Positions 15,440 to 22,352 of a DNA stretch of 22,352 nt are shown piece by piece. Both the position numbers and the translations under genes were made by a program. Origin of the DNA: CBDVBL01 sp965555375 (GTDB lineage: Bacteria > Zixibacteria > MSB-5A5 > UBA10806). Within the stretch, counting starts at the first letter, position 1. Each line of letters starts with the position of its first letter. The notes beneath the pieces are model-generated. The model worked only from the letters and a program-made list of their open reading frames with translations, did no database searches and had not been told where the DNA came from. The stretch is taken from the NCBI GenBank assembly GCA_965555375.1, contig CBEWDL010000035.1:1-22352 (forward strand), read 5' to 3'.

Positions 15440-15862
15440 ATGAGCGTAAGAGATCAAAACCTGCAAACCGTCGGCTTTCTGACCGCTACTTTCAAAATTC
15501 ATCAGACGGCCGGCGAGGATGATTTGAAAGACGCCGATATCGGCAAGGCGGTCACGATACTGGGCAATTACGAGGTCGGCCCGGGTTCCGATGGTGATGT
15601 GCTGATCGGCAAGTTGATACATCTATCATTGACCGATGCGGATGTTGGCAAGAGGGTAGCCACCGTTCAGTTTGGCGGCATCTGCACGCTGGCGGCGGCG
15701 GCCACAGTGCCCTCCGTGGGGGATCGGGTTGTCGTCGACGGTAACGGCGCGGTGAAACAGGCTCCGGCGCTGGCATCTGATGATCCGGCTGGTGGCAACG
15801 TTGCACGTGGGACTGTCATCGATGTCAACGGCACATCCGAAGTAACGCTAATACTTGGCTAA
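15440..15862 (+). CDS. Putative head decoration protein
   Basis: ATG 15440 follows AAAAGGAG (15427-15434); a TTG immediately before it is less likely. The product has 140 residues, mostly beta strands with Gly turns, and no cysteine-rich or membrane part. The second half (VGDRVVVDGNGAVKQAPA ... NVARGTVIDVNGTSEVTLIL) follows the pattern of DUF2190-like and other small capsid-decoration proteins, which sit directly upstream of the major capsid gene in many phages, as here. Its function would be to stabilise the expanded capsid. Assignment depends on position and general pattern rather than a diagnostic motif. Confidence 0.6.
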   Translation: MSVRDQNLQTVGFLTATFKIHQTAGEDDLKDADIGKAVTILGNYEVGPGSDGDVLIGKLIHLSLTDADVGKRVATVQFGGICTLAAAATVPSVGDRVVVDGNGAVKQAPALASDDPAGGNVARGTVIDVNGTSEVTLILG

Positions 15863-15881
15863 GAATCAAAAGGGAGAAAAG

Positions 15882-16991
15882 ATGGAAATAGAAAAATTGC
15901 TATCATCAGATCTCGAAAGCTCTCTTGTCGATGTGATAAGGGACGGCAATGGCTCGGCTGGATCAGTCGATATCACCAAAGCCAGGAAGATCGACGTTGA
16001 CCGTGATACATATCTCGAAGCACAGGCCAGGGGAATGTCTCTGACGGAATTGCTGGAGCAGCCCGAATACGACACCAGTCCTCCTGGTTCGCCGATGGAT
16101 GCTTTCGAAAGGCAGTTGGCCTTGAGCGGTATACGCACGGGAGGCAAAAGCCCCGTAACGGTTGAGATGTTTTACCGGGGCGCGCCGGCCCTCATGCCGG
16201 AATTCATGCAAAGGGAGATCCAGCGGGGAATGAACATGCGACCCGAACTGGGCAAGCTGCTGGCCTCCAGCTCCAGTGTATCAACATCGCGCTATTCGCC
16301 CATACACATAGATCACTCGGCTACCGATCCGGCCATGTCGCTCCGGCCGGTAGGCGAGGGCGCCGAGATACCATCGGTCAACGTGACCGAACAAAACAAC
16401 ACCATAACGATTCCGGATTACGGTTTAACGCTGAAAGTAACTTACAAGGCGCTTCGGCACCGGAGCATGGCGCAGTTTAAGGTGTTGCTATGGTATATAG
16501 GATACCGGCTGCAATCGGACAAAGTCGCGCTGGTTGTCGATACGATCATCAACGGCGACGGCAATTCCAATCCGGCGACCGTGACCAACACCGATGTCAC
16601 CGGCACCCTCGATTACGACGATCTCGTCAAGTTCTGGAACGAATTCTATCCCTATCAACCAAATGTTTTGATTTGCCATAAGGACAAGGTCAGGTCCATA
16701 CTGACCCTGTCGGAATTCAAAGATCCTCTGATCGGCTTCAGTTTCCAGGCCAACGGCGAGATTACATCGCCCCTGGGCGCAACGTTGATCCGCTGCGACG
16801 AGGTCCCCGCCGATTACGTCATCGGTCTCGACAACCGCTTCGCGATTGAAGAGGTGATCGGCCAGCCCCTGATGGTGGAATACGATAAGATCATCGAACA
16901 GAAAATCGAAGAAGCAGTCATCTCCGAATCGGTAGCTTACGCCAAGGTGGTCAAGGAATCATCGCTGATACTCGATTCCGACTGGACCTAA
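15882..16991 (+). CDS. Major capsid protein, HK97-fold type
   Basis: ATG 15882 has AAAGGGAG (15869-15876) 5 nt upstream and yields 369 residues; the frame is open nine codons further to a TTG inside the decoration gene. The N-terminal ~90 residues are charged and helical with IDVDRDTYLEAQARGMSLTE, a likely scaffold-like delta region that a protease could remove. A VEMFYRGAPALMPEF segment follows. The central part has the GAEIPSVNVTEQNNTITIPD E-loop-like stretch and YGLTLKVTYKALRHRSMAQF. The C-terminal half has the VALVVDTIINGDGN, LICHKDKVRSILTLSEFKD and PLGATLIRCDEVP pattern typical of P- and A-domains of HK97-fold capsid proteins in environmental phages. It follows protease and decoration genes in standard order. 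No clear sign of a covalent cross-linking Lys/Asn pair was sought or seen. Confidence 0.8.
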   Translation: MEIEKLLSSDLESSLVDVIRDGNGSAGSVDITKARKIDVDRDTYLEAQARGMSLTELLEQPEYDTSPPGSPMDAFERQLALSGIRTGGKSPVTVEMFYRGAPALMPEFMQREIQRGMNMRPELGKLLASSSSVSTSRYSPIHIDHSATDPAMSLRPVGEGAEIPSVNVTEQNNTITIPDYGLTLKVTYKALRHRSMAQFKVLLWYIGYRLQSDKVALVVDTIINGDGNSNPATVTNTDVTGTLDYDDLVKFWNEFYPYQPNVLICHKDKVRSILTLSEFKDPLIGFSFQANGEITSPLGATLIRCDEVPADYVIGLDNRFAIEEVIGQPLMVEYDKIIEQKIEEAVISESVAYAKVVKESSLILDSDWT

Positions 16992-17013
16992 TCCTCAAGC
17001 AGTTGGATTTAAG

Positions 17014-18459
17014 ATGCACAAACTGATAGCCACATCGGCGGCGACCCGGCCGACGGGGTCGCCGCCCCAGAGAAAGCTGTTTCGGGTGCCGGCTGGCACA
17101 TTCAAAGGGCGGTTGGCGGCGCTTTACATGGATTCGGCCACCGGCATATCGCTTGTATATTCGGATTATCCCCATCAGTCCTGGTCATCGCCGCAGCAGA
17201 TAATAAACGATTCGCTCGATTCGCCTTTCAGCGCCTGCATGGATGCATCCGGTGACATATACGTAGTCTATAGCGACAGCTCGAAGGATATAAAATTCGT
17301 CAAGTTGACATTTGCCGCAGGCGCATGGTCAGCCGGATCAGCCGTTACGGTTCTAAATGTGGATGATAATTATAATCCGTTTATTCTCAAGGACGGCGAT
17401 GGCAAGCTCTGGTGCTTCATTGTAAACCATCGAACCTCGGTCGACTCGAAATACTACGTGCGATCCAAGTTTTCAGACGATGATGGGCAGACCTGGGGAA
17501 CGGGGGGCGGCGATCTCGGGACCCAGCTTTCATCGGGATCGAACGATATCTGTTATGTCTCCGCCTGCCAGATCTCATCGAGGCTTTATACTGTTTACTC
17601 CGATGAGCGGTCGAATCTCAAATACCGGGTGTATGACCTGAAACTGGAGTCCTGGGATAGCGAAAATACGATCCACACGGGAGACTATATCGATGACGAT
17701 TTCGACATAGCCATAAGTTCCGAAAAGAAGCTGGGAGTTGCGTTTTCAGTGAGTTCCGACGCCAGGATCTACCTTAAAGAGTTCGATGGCAGTTCCTGGA
17801 GCGGATTACAGGAGGTCGAGGATATACAATCTCGATCGCCGCAGATCTCCTATTCGAATGAAATCCCGAATATGTTCTATGCTCAATTCCTGGGGAGCAA
17901 TTACTATAAGCTTCGCCATGCGGTTAAATCGGGAGATTCGTTTTTGACGGCCGATTACGCTCCTTCCATAGGTACATTCGATAAAGTCCTGGTCTACGAT
18001 GATTCGGCCAGCGCTAAATTCGAGGATAAGACATCCGCCGCGGCGGACGCTTCCTCCGGCGATGTATTTCATTCGGAATCATCGGCCATGCTCGATAGCA
18101 TAGGGGATTGCCTCTATATCGGAAAAAAAGATAAATTTTACTGTCTCACTCTGATACTCTCTGTCGTGGGCGCAGGCGGTCAGGTGATCTGGGAGTATTT
18201 CGACGGCGCTTTCTGGATCGCTTTCACTCCAGATAGCGGCGCTTATCATTTCGATTCCGCCGACGAGCTGCTTTATCTGTGGGCCGACGGCGAATCAGTG
18301 CCATCGAACTGGCAGATTGGGGCCGTCAACAATTACAACGCCTACTGGATACGGGCCCGTGTTTCCGTCGGCTTCTCATCGAATCCGGTCGGCACGCAGG
18401 TTATGGCGGCGCCCCGGTGCGATGATCTGGCGCTGGTTCGGAACGGTTCCGAGGGATAA
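17014..18459 (+). CDS. Asp-box propeller plus phage fibre/baseplate-like protein
   Basis: A 481-residue protein. The first ~310 residues contain repeated beta segments of sialidase-like propeller character (ISLVYSDYPHQSWSSPQQI, GDIYVVYSDSSKDIKFVKL, LYTVYSDERSNLKYRVYDL) and one clear Asp-box, SDDDGQTW (154-161). Sialidase catalytic residues were not identified, so carbohydrate binding rather than cleavage is the safer reading. Residues about 385-470 have VIWEYFDGAFWIAFTPDSG and AYWIRARVSVGFSSNP, a module common in phage baseplate or fibre proteins. A surface-exposed adhesion or receptor-binding role is inferred. Its location directly behind the major capsid gene rather than after tail genes is unusual and could mean that it decorates the capsid. 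The ATG at 17014 has only a weak ribosome site. Confidence 0.6.
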   Translation: MHKLIATSAATRPTGSPPQRKLFRVPAGTFKGRLAALYMDSATGISLVYSDYPHQSWSSPQQIINDSLDSPFSACMDASGDIYVVYSDSSKDIKFVKLTFAAGAWSAGSAVTVLNVDDNYNPFILKDGDGKLWCFIVNHRTSVDSKYYVRSKFSDDDGQTWGTGGGDLGTQLSSGSNDICYVSACQISSRLYTVYSDERSNLKYRVYDLKLESWDSENTIHTGDYIDDDFDIAISSEKKLGVAFSVSSDARIYLKEFDGSSWSGLQEVEDIQSRSPQISYSNEIPNMFYAQFLGSNYYKLRHAVKSGDSFLTADYAPSIGTFDKVLVYDDSASAKFEDKTSAAADASSGDVFHSESSAMLDSIGDCLYIGKKDKFYCLTLILSVVGAGGQVIWEYFDGAFWIAFTPDSGAYHFDSADELLYLWADGESVPSNWQIGAVNNYNAYWIRARVSVGFSSNPVGTQVMAAPRCDDLALVRNGSEG

Positions 18460-18469
18460 GGGAGAGATC

Positions 18470-18841
18470 ATGAATGTAACTCTGGACTACCTGAAATCGA
18501 ACCGCAAATGGCTTATCCGCGATTATCGTGTCTGGGGCGATGATGGCGCGTTCGAGGCCGACATGTTCATGACCGAAACCACCCCCTCAACGTCGAGAGT
18601 GGTCTTCCTGCATCAATTCGTCGGCGGCAACGGACAGGTTGTGAATTTTGCGGATCTTCTGGATCATCGCGGCAATCAACTGCCGTCGACCATAAGCAAT
18701 GCAGAAGTTGTTATCATCCCGAAGAATGCGGTTGCCGCCTTCGTTCCCGGCTCGGTCGGCCAGACATCTTTTCGTATCGCCAAATCGAATCGGCAGCCTG
18801 CGGATGCGGTGGTTGATCTTTTGATAATGGAGATGAGCTAA
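18470..18841 (+). CDS. Small beta-rich phage protein, unknown function
   Basis: ATG 18470 has AAGGGAGAG (about 18459-18466) upstream, giving 123 residues. The upstream in-frame region overlaps the preceding gene and is disregarded. The sequence has alternating hydrophobic strands (AEVVIIPKNAVAAFVPGS, DAVVDLLIMEMS) and no recognised motif. Its stop overlaps the next start as TAATG (18839-18843), so translation of the two is probably coupled. The position between capsid and connector genes suggests a virion or head-completion role. Confidence 0.6.
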   Translation: MNVTLDYLKSNRKWLIRDYRVWGDDGAFEADMFMTETTPSTSRVVFLHQFVGGNGQVVNFADLLDHRGNQLPSTISNAEVVIIPKNAVAAFVPGSVGQTSFRIAKSNRQPADAVVDLLIMEMS

Positions 18842-19665
18842 TGCCATATACAACGAAAGATATCGTTAAAAAGCATATCCTGGATCACTATCTCGGATCG
18901 ACCCTCATAGAAAATGAGCCGGTCCGGCTGACCGGCAACGATACCGTGAACCTGCAAAAGAGGATGATCCTGAAAGACTCCGAAAAAGTAAAAGGCAAAG
19001 AACGGCTTGAGCCGGTTGAAGAAACCGTGATCTTCACAGGCTCCGATACGTTCGGCCTGTCTCATTCGGAATTGATACCCGATACCGTGGTCGTTGCAGG
19101 CGATAGCTCCCTGGGAACCATTTATCTGGAAAATATCGATTACCATATAGACTACGACGCCGGAGAAATCAGAAGGATTAACTCCGGATCGCTTGCTGCT
19201 GGCGCCAGCGTGGTGATCTGGTATCTCCATTATAGAATTTATCAGCGCGGGGTGGATTACGATATCGATTACCAGAAAGGCACTATACGCAGACGCTCAT
19301 CCGGAGATATAGAATCCGGGCAGCGCGTTCTGGTGGATTATACGGCGGAGTTCGGAGGCCTCGACGATGAAGCGATTGAAAACGCTATCACGGAGGCTCA
19401 TGAACAGGTGCTGTCTTATATCGATGAAACCTACCGCGATTCCGCCGACCGCTCGCTGGTATCCGCCGAGACTTACCTCACCGTTTCGATAGTATGCCGT
19501 ATCCGGGCCATGGAAGCCGTATCTCCATCGAGGGGCAGGGCTAACAATGCCGCCGAGGCTAAATCCTGGTCGGCGTTGTCTGATACATATAAGAAGGAGG
19601 CGTATATCATCCTTTCGAGATTCACCGGCGTCATCAGTTCATTCAAATCACCGAGGAAAGCGTAA
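18841..19665 (+). CDS. Head-tail connector-like protein with internal duplication
   Basis: A 274-residue protein that starts in a TAATG overlap with the preceding gene. Residues about 93-130 and 133-168 are tandem copies of a ~38-residue beta unit (IYLENIDYHIDYDAGEIRR against IYQRGVDYDIDYQKGTIRR, then SGSLAAGASVVIWY against SGDIESGQRVLVDY). The C-terminal ~100 residues are helical (EAIENAITEAHEQVLSYIDE, YLTVSIVCRIRAMEAV) and resemble the helical-bundle adaptors (gp6/gp15-like) that join portal to tail. The combination fits a connector carrying an added beta domain. The duplicated unit was recognised by direct comparison; the connector call is by fold pattern and gene order. Its stop is followed by another TAATG. 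Confidence 0.6.
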   Translation: MPYTTKDIVKKHILDHYLGSTLIENEPVRLTGNDTVNLQKRMILKDSEKVKGKERLEPVEETVIFTGSDTFGLSHSELIPDTVVVAGDSSLGTIYLENIDYHIDYDAGEIRRINSGSLAAGASVVIWYLHYRIYQRGVDYDIDYQKGTIRRRSSGDIESGQRVLVDYTAEFGGLDDEAIENAITEAHEQVLSYIDETYRDSADRSLVSAETYLTVSIVCRIRAMEAVSPSRGRANNAAEAKSWSALSDTYKKEAYIILSRFTGVISSFKSPRKA

Positions 19666-19742
19666 TGGCACATCTCTTCTCTCCAGAGCGCTTTTTTTGC
19701 CTGAATAAGACCCGAATTCATACCGAATGCGTGGAGACTTAA
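19665..19742 (+). CDS. 25-codon micro-ORF coupled at both ends
   Basis: ATG 19665 overlaps the connector stop (TAATG, 19663-19667), and the stop TAA (19740-19742) overlaps the next gene's ATG at 19742 in the same TAATG form. The predicted peptide is MAHLFSPERFFCLNKTRIHT followed by ECVET. A run of seven T (19692-19698) lies inside; slipping in either direction meets a stop within a few codons. It may be a real micropeptide, the stump of a deleted tail gene, or simply a translational bridge between the two neighbours. Nothing in the peptide is recognised. Confidence 0.4.
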   Translation: MAHLFSPERFFCLNKTRIHTECVET

Positions 19743-20968
19743 TGTATAAAGTCATTGTTACAATAATATTTTCATTGCTGATTTTTACAGGCGCAGAAAA
19801 TTCGGTTGTGTGGGGAAAGGTCTGGCTGAAACCGGATAGACCTACGCAGGGGAGGGTATGCTACAATTTCAATCGCCATATGAAAATCGTGGCCGGCGAT
19901 ACGCTGAGCGATAGAATTCAGCCCTATTTCACGCTGGAAAAGTGGGGCGATCTTGATAGTCCGGCCACGCCTTCGGCGTGGTTGAGAATCAGGCAGTTCA
20001 ATAGCGATCCCGATTCTGTCAGGATCGAGGGCGATTCCATTTTCATCTTTGATGGCTTTCAGGAACAGGCGATATATGCGCTCGATGATGGTCTGGAGTG
20101 GACAATTCTCTTACGACAAAAACCGCTCAGCAATGTATTAACTTATCAGCTCTTTTGCTCTAATCTTGTCTTTAGCTATCAAGGGGAATTGACGCCGGAT
20201 GAAATAGCTCATTGCGCGAAACGTCCCGATAGTGTTGTTGGTTCCTGGGCCGTTTATCATAAAAACAGGGCTCACGGCGAATATAAAACCGGTAAGGTGT
20301 TCCATATCTATCGGCCCAAAGCCCGGGATGCCAGCGGAGATACGGTCTGGTGCCATCTTGATGTCGACACTATCAATGGAATTCTATCTTTAACTCTGCC
20401 AATAGATTTTTGGGAAAAGGCCAGTTATCCGGTTGTGATCGATCCTCATTTCGGCTACGACACGATGGGGGCATCGGAGATCGGTGTCGGCGCAAATTGG
20501 ACTTATGCTGCTCTATTGGCATCAGATCATTATACGGCGTCCAGCGGTGACAACGTTGATTCCCTGTATTCAGCGTTGAGGTCTCCAGGCGCCAGCGGTT
20601 ATAGCATGGCCATGGCCATTTACAGCGTGATTTCCGGTAGTCCCAGTACAAAGATTATGGAGAGCGACCGTTTTGACGTTTCAAATACGGCTGGTTGGTA
20701 CGGCATTGCCGCTAATCAGGTTCTTACGGACGGCAAGGCTTATTGCGTGGCTGCCGGCGAATTTAACGGATTGGGAACGTGGTGGTTTAAATATGATTCC
20801 GGAACTAACGCCGTGAGCGAAAACGGAAGCAGCTTCCCGACCTCATGGAGCGGCGCTTCTTTGAATTATCGGTTTTCGATGTATGCCGTTTACAGCACGG
20901 GCGGCGGAGGTAGTGACGTTAGTCCAAGGCGCAGGAAAATACCAAGGAGTTCGGGGGCAAATAGATGA
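19742..20968 (+). CDS. Secreted-type phage-associated beta-rich protein with N-terminal signal peptide
   Basis: ATG 19742 has GGAG (19733-19736) upstream and gives 408 residues; an ATG-like extension to 19727 is less supported. The N-terminus MYKVIVTIIFSLLIFTGA is a typical Sec signal. The centre (about 145-250) has SWAVYHKNRAHGEYKTGKVF, HIYRPKARDASGDTVW and YPVVIDPHFGYDTMG, a pattern seen in uncharacterised structural-like proteins near environmental phage genes. The C-terminal ~140 residues are a Gly/Ser-rich beta region (MAMAIYSVISGSPSTKIMES, NQVLTDGKAYCVAAGEFNG) resembling a jelly-roll binding domain, then a basic tail RRRKIPRSSGANR. Export of a tail-region protein is unusual. The gene overlaps the next by ATGA. 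Function unknown; surface or fibre role is a guess. Confidence 0.6.
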   Translation: MYKVIVTIIFSLLIFTGAENSVVWGKVWLKPDRPTQGRVCYNFNRHMKIVAGDTLSDRIQPYFTLEKWGDLDSPATPSAWLRIRQFNSDPDSVRIEGDSIFIFDGFQEQAIYALDDGLEWTILLRQKPLSNVLTYQLFCSNLVFSYQGELTPDEIAHCAKRPDSVVGSWAVYHKNRAHGEYKTGKVFHIYRPKARDASGDTVWCHLDVDTINGILSLTLPIDFWEKASYPVVIDPHFGYDTMGASEIGVGANWTYAALLASDHYTASSGDNVDSLYSALRSPGASGYSMAMAIYSVISGSPSTKIMESDRFDVSNTAGWYGIAANQVLTDGKAYCVAAGEFNGLGTWWFKYDSGTNAVSENGSSFPTSWSGASLNYRFSMYAVYSTGGGGSDVSPRRRKIPRSSGANR

Positions 20969-22352
20969 AAAAGCTATGGCGATCTAAATCAATAAAGGCG
21001 GGGCTGACGCTGTTTGTGACTATATCCTGTATTGCATCGGCTCTGTTCGCCACATCCATACGCCCGACTGATCAGATAAGCGTTGGCGTGAGGACGATCT
21101 ATAATGACGGCAATCTGGCTCTGCCGGATTCGGTGTTGCTCAAAGTCTATTACAACGGCAATATTTACCACAGTTCGTGGTATGACAGCTCGGATGCTAC
21201 AATAATCGCCGATGACGGCTGGCTCATCTTTACCGATCAGTTTCAAGACATCGATAGTTCAGGAGGCGATGGCCATTATTTAGTCATAGGTGGAGCCTAC
21301 GATTCCGATTCGAGCCTTTATACGCCGTGGGTTTATAGCTTTGATGTGGGGCTATTTGGAACTGTAAGTGACATTGAAGACACAACCAATGCCATCCTGG
21401 ACACATTACAGCTCTGGGATGATGAAATCGCTGACATCACGAATATCAGGGATACTGTCAGTGCCGCTCTGGATACGCTTCAGAATCAGGATGGCTGGGT
21501 GGCTCATCAGACGGTCTCAACCGAGATCCTGGATACCCTGAAGACCTATGATGATGTCGATCGATTCCAGAGGGAAATATCAGACATTCTCGATACCCTT
21601 CAGAACCACGATAACTGGGTCGCTAAAGAGGCCACCGTAAACGGCCTGAACGATTTCGACCCTCTTTCGGATTCGGTGATGGTTGATATGTCGGCTCTCG
21701 ATTCGACGCTGAAGGGAAGTAAGGCAGGACGGGCGTTATTGTCCTTAACCCCCCATTTCGGCTGGGTGAGTTCGCAGATAAACACCAGTCAGTTCAAGAT
21801 CGGCGGGCTAATGACCGCATACGGCGATGATTATTTCATTGATCTTCAATTGATTTTTATTGACGGGGGTCTGCTGGGCAGGGCTTCCAGAGTAACTGAT
21901 TGGAGCAGTTCCGATTCGACCATAACGGTCAATCCGTTCTCTTCGCAGCCCGCACAATACGATACGTTTGTCGTCGCTCCCAATCTGGATATCTCCGCTT
22001 CTGCGGATATCCCCGATTCCGTCGCCGCGAGAATTGATTCGATTCTTGCCTCTGTCGGAATATTTTCAGATACCTCGATTACCGCAAAGTTGGGAAGTTA
22101 CTCCGGCGCCGTCGGAGACAATAACAACATCAAGGACGATATAGCCGCCGTCTCAACGCAGGGCGGAGGCACCGAACCTGAGACGCTTTTCGTTTTCGAT
22201 AGCGATACGACAGCCATCGAAGGCGCATCCGTCACGGTTCGCAACCTCGATCAGACGTCCACGAAAGTCCCCGGTAACCGCACCGATTCCTCCGGCAGAG
22301 TGTTCCTCGAGCTCGACCCCGATAGCTTCGTGGTGGCCCTTTATGCCAACAA
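20965..22352 (+). CDS. Large exported fibre-like protein with repeats and Ig-like domain (3' end outside window)
   Basis: The frame opens at ATG 20965 within an ATGA overlap and continues to the edge, giving 462 codons. A basic start and hydrophobic stretch (MKKLWRSKSIKAGLTLFVTI ... SALFA) form a Sec signal peptide. After a beta-rich domain (residues ~35-130), residues ~140-230 contain repeats of a DTLQNQDGWVAHQTV-like unit (LDTLQLWDDEI, LDTLQNQDGWVA, LDTLKTYDDVD, LDTLQNHDNWVA) with heptad character, suggesting a trimeric fibre stalk. The visible end (DTTAIEGASVTVRNLDQTS ... TDSSGRVFLELDPDSFVVA) is a carboxypeptidase-regulatory/Ig-like beta-sandwich often found in environmental phage fibres. 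A tail-fibre or surface-fibre role is inferred from repeats and position. Confidence 0.65.
   Translation, partial: MKKLWRSKSIKAGLTLFVTISCIASALFATSIRPTDQISVGVRTIYNDGNLALPDSVLLKVYYNGNIYHSSWYDSSDATIIADDGWLIFTDQFQDIDSSGGDGHYLVIGGAYDSDSSLYTPWVYSFDVGLFGTVSDIEDTTNAILDTLQLWDDEIADITNIRDTVSAALDTLQNQDGWVAHQTVSTEILDTLKTYDDVDRFQREISDILDTLQNHDNWVAKEATVNGLNDFDPLSDSVMVDMSALDSTLKGSKAGRALLSLTPHFGWVSSQINTSQFKIGGLMTAYGDDYFIDLQLIFIDGGLLGRASRVTDWSSSDSTITVNPFSSQPAQYDTFVVAPNLDISASADIPDSVAARIDSILASVGIFSDTSITAKLGSYSGAVGDNNNIKDDIAAVSTQGGGTEPETLFVFDSDTTAIEGASVTVRNLDQTSTKVPGNRTDSSGRVFLELDPDSFVVALYAN

Noticed and set aside
15233..15622. 129-codon minus-strand open frame across the small helical and decoration genes
   Set aside because: It crosses two plus-strand genes with good ribosome sites and has no start signal of its own.

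Overview
The window looks like a chromosome segment of an uncultured FCB-superphylum bacterium (Zixibacteria, Latescibacteria, Marinimicrobia or KSB1-like). That placement is inferred. It rests on two secreted beta-helix proteins that end in the NPFN...LPE...GxxV...SGIYF C-terminal domain typical of type IX secretion cargo in these lineages, together with an FCB-style PQQ beta-propeller. No rRNA, tRNA, CRISPR array, transposase or integrase is visible.

Left part (1-6744), host genes. A beta-helix/T9SS-tail protein runs off the left edge on the minus strand. It is divergently transcribed from a strongly promoted two-gene unit on the plus strand: a 64-residue protein with ten cysteines, then an 867-residue Ski2/Hel308-like helicase with degenerate motifs II and III. 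The helicase converges on, and overlaps by 72 nt, a minus-strand eight-bladed PQQ-type propeller gene whose promoter suggests a leaderless mRNA. A second beta-helix/T9SS-tail protein, paralogous to the first, follows on the minus strand. It is flanked by two same-orientation copies of a ~73-nt double-hairpin intergenic repeat.

Right part (7101-22352), a tailed-phage head module on the plus strand. The order is portal, a CxxC/HTH protein (possible small terminase), large terminase, [interruption], prohead protease, a membrane/coiled-coil protein, a small helical protein, a putative decoration protein, an HK97-fold-like major capsid protein, an Asp-box/phage-fibre protein, a small beta-rich protein, a connector-like protein with an internal duplication, a 25-codon micro-ORF, and two proteins with predicted Sec signal peptides. 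The last of these runs off the right edge. Genes are tightly packed with strong Shine-Dalgarno sites and TAATG/ATGA overlaps, as in an expressed virion operon. Portal precedes terminase, the reverse of the common order.

The module is interrupted at 10334-13986 by a 964-residue antisense hybrid sensor kinase (integral-membrane N-terminus, three PAS, HisKA, HATPase, REC) and about 700 nt of poorly coding, hairpin-rich DNA. Integration functions, lysis genes and most tail genes are not in view, so the window cannot show whether this is a complete prophage, a remnant or a domesticated particle. The features most worth following are the Cys-rich protein/helicase pair, the kinase embedded between terminase and protease, the coupled micro-ORF, and the secreted-type proteins in the tail-gene position.
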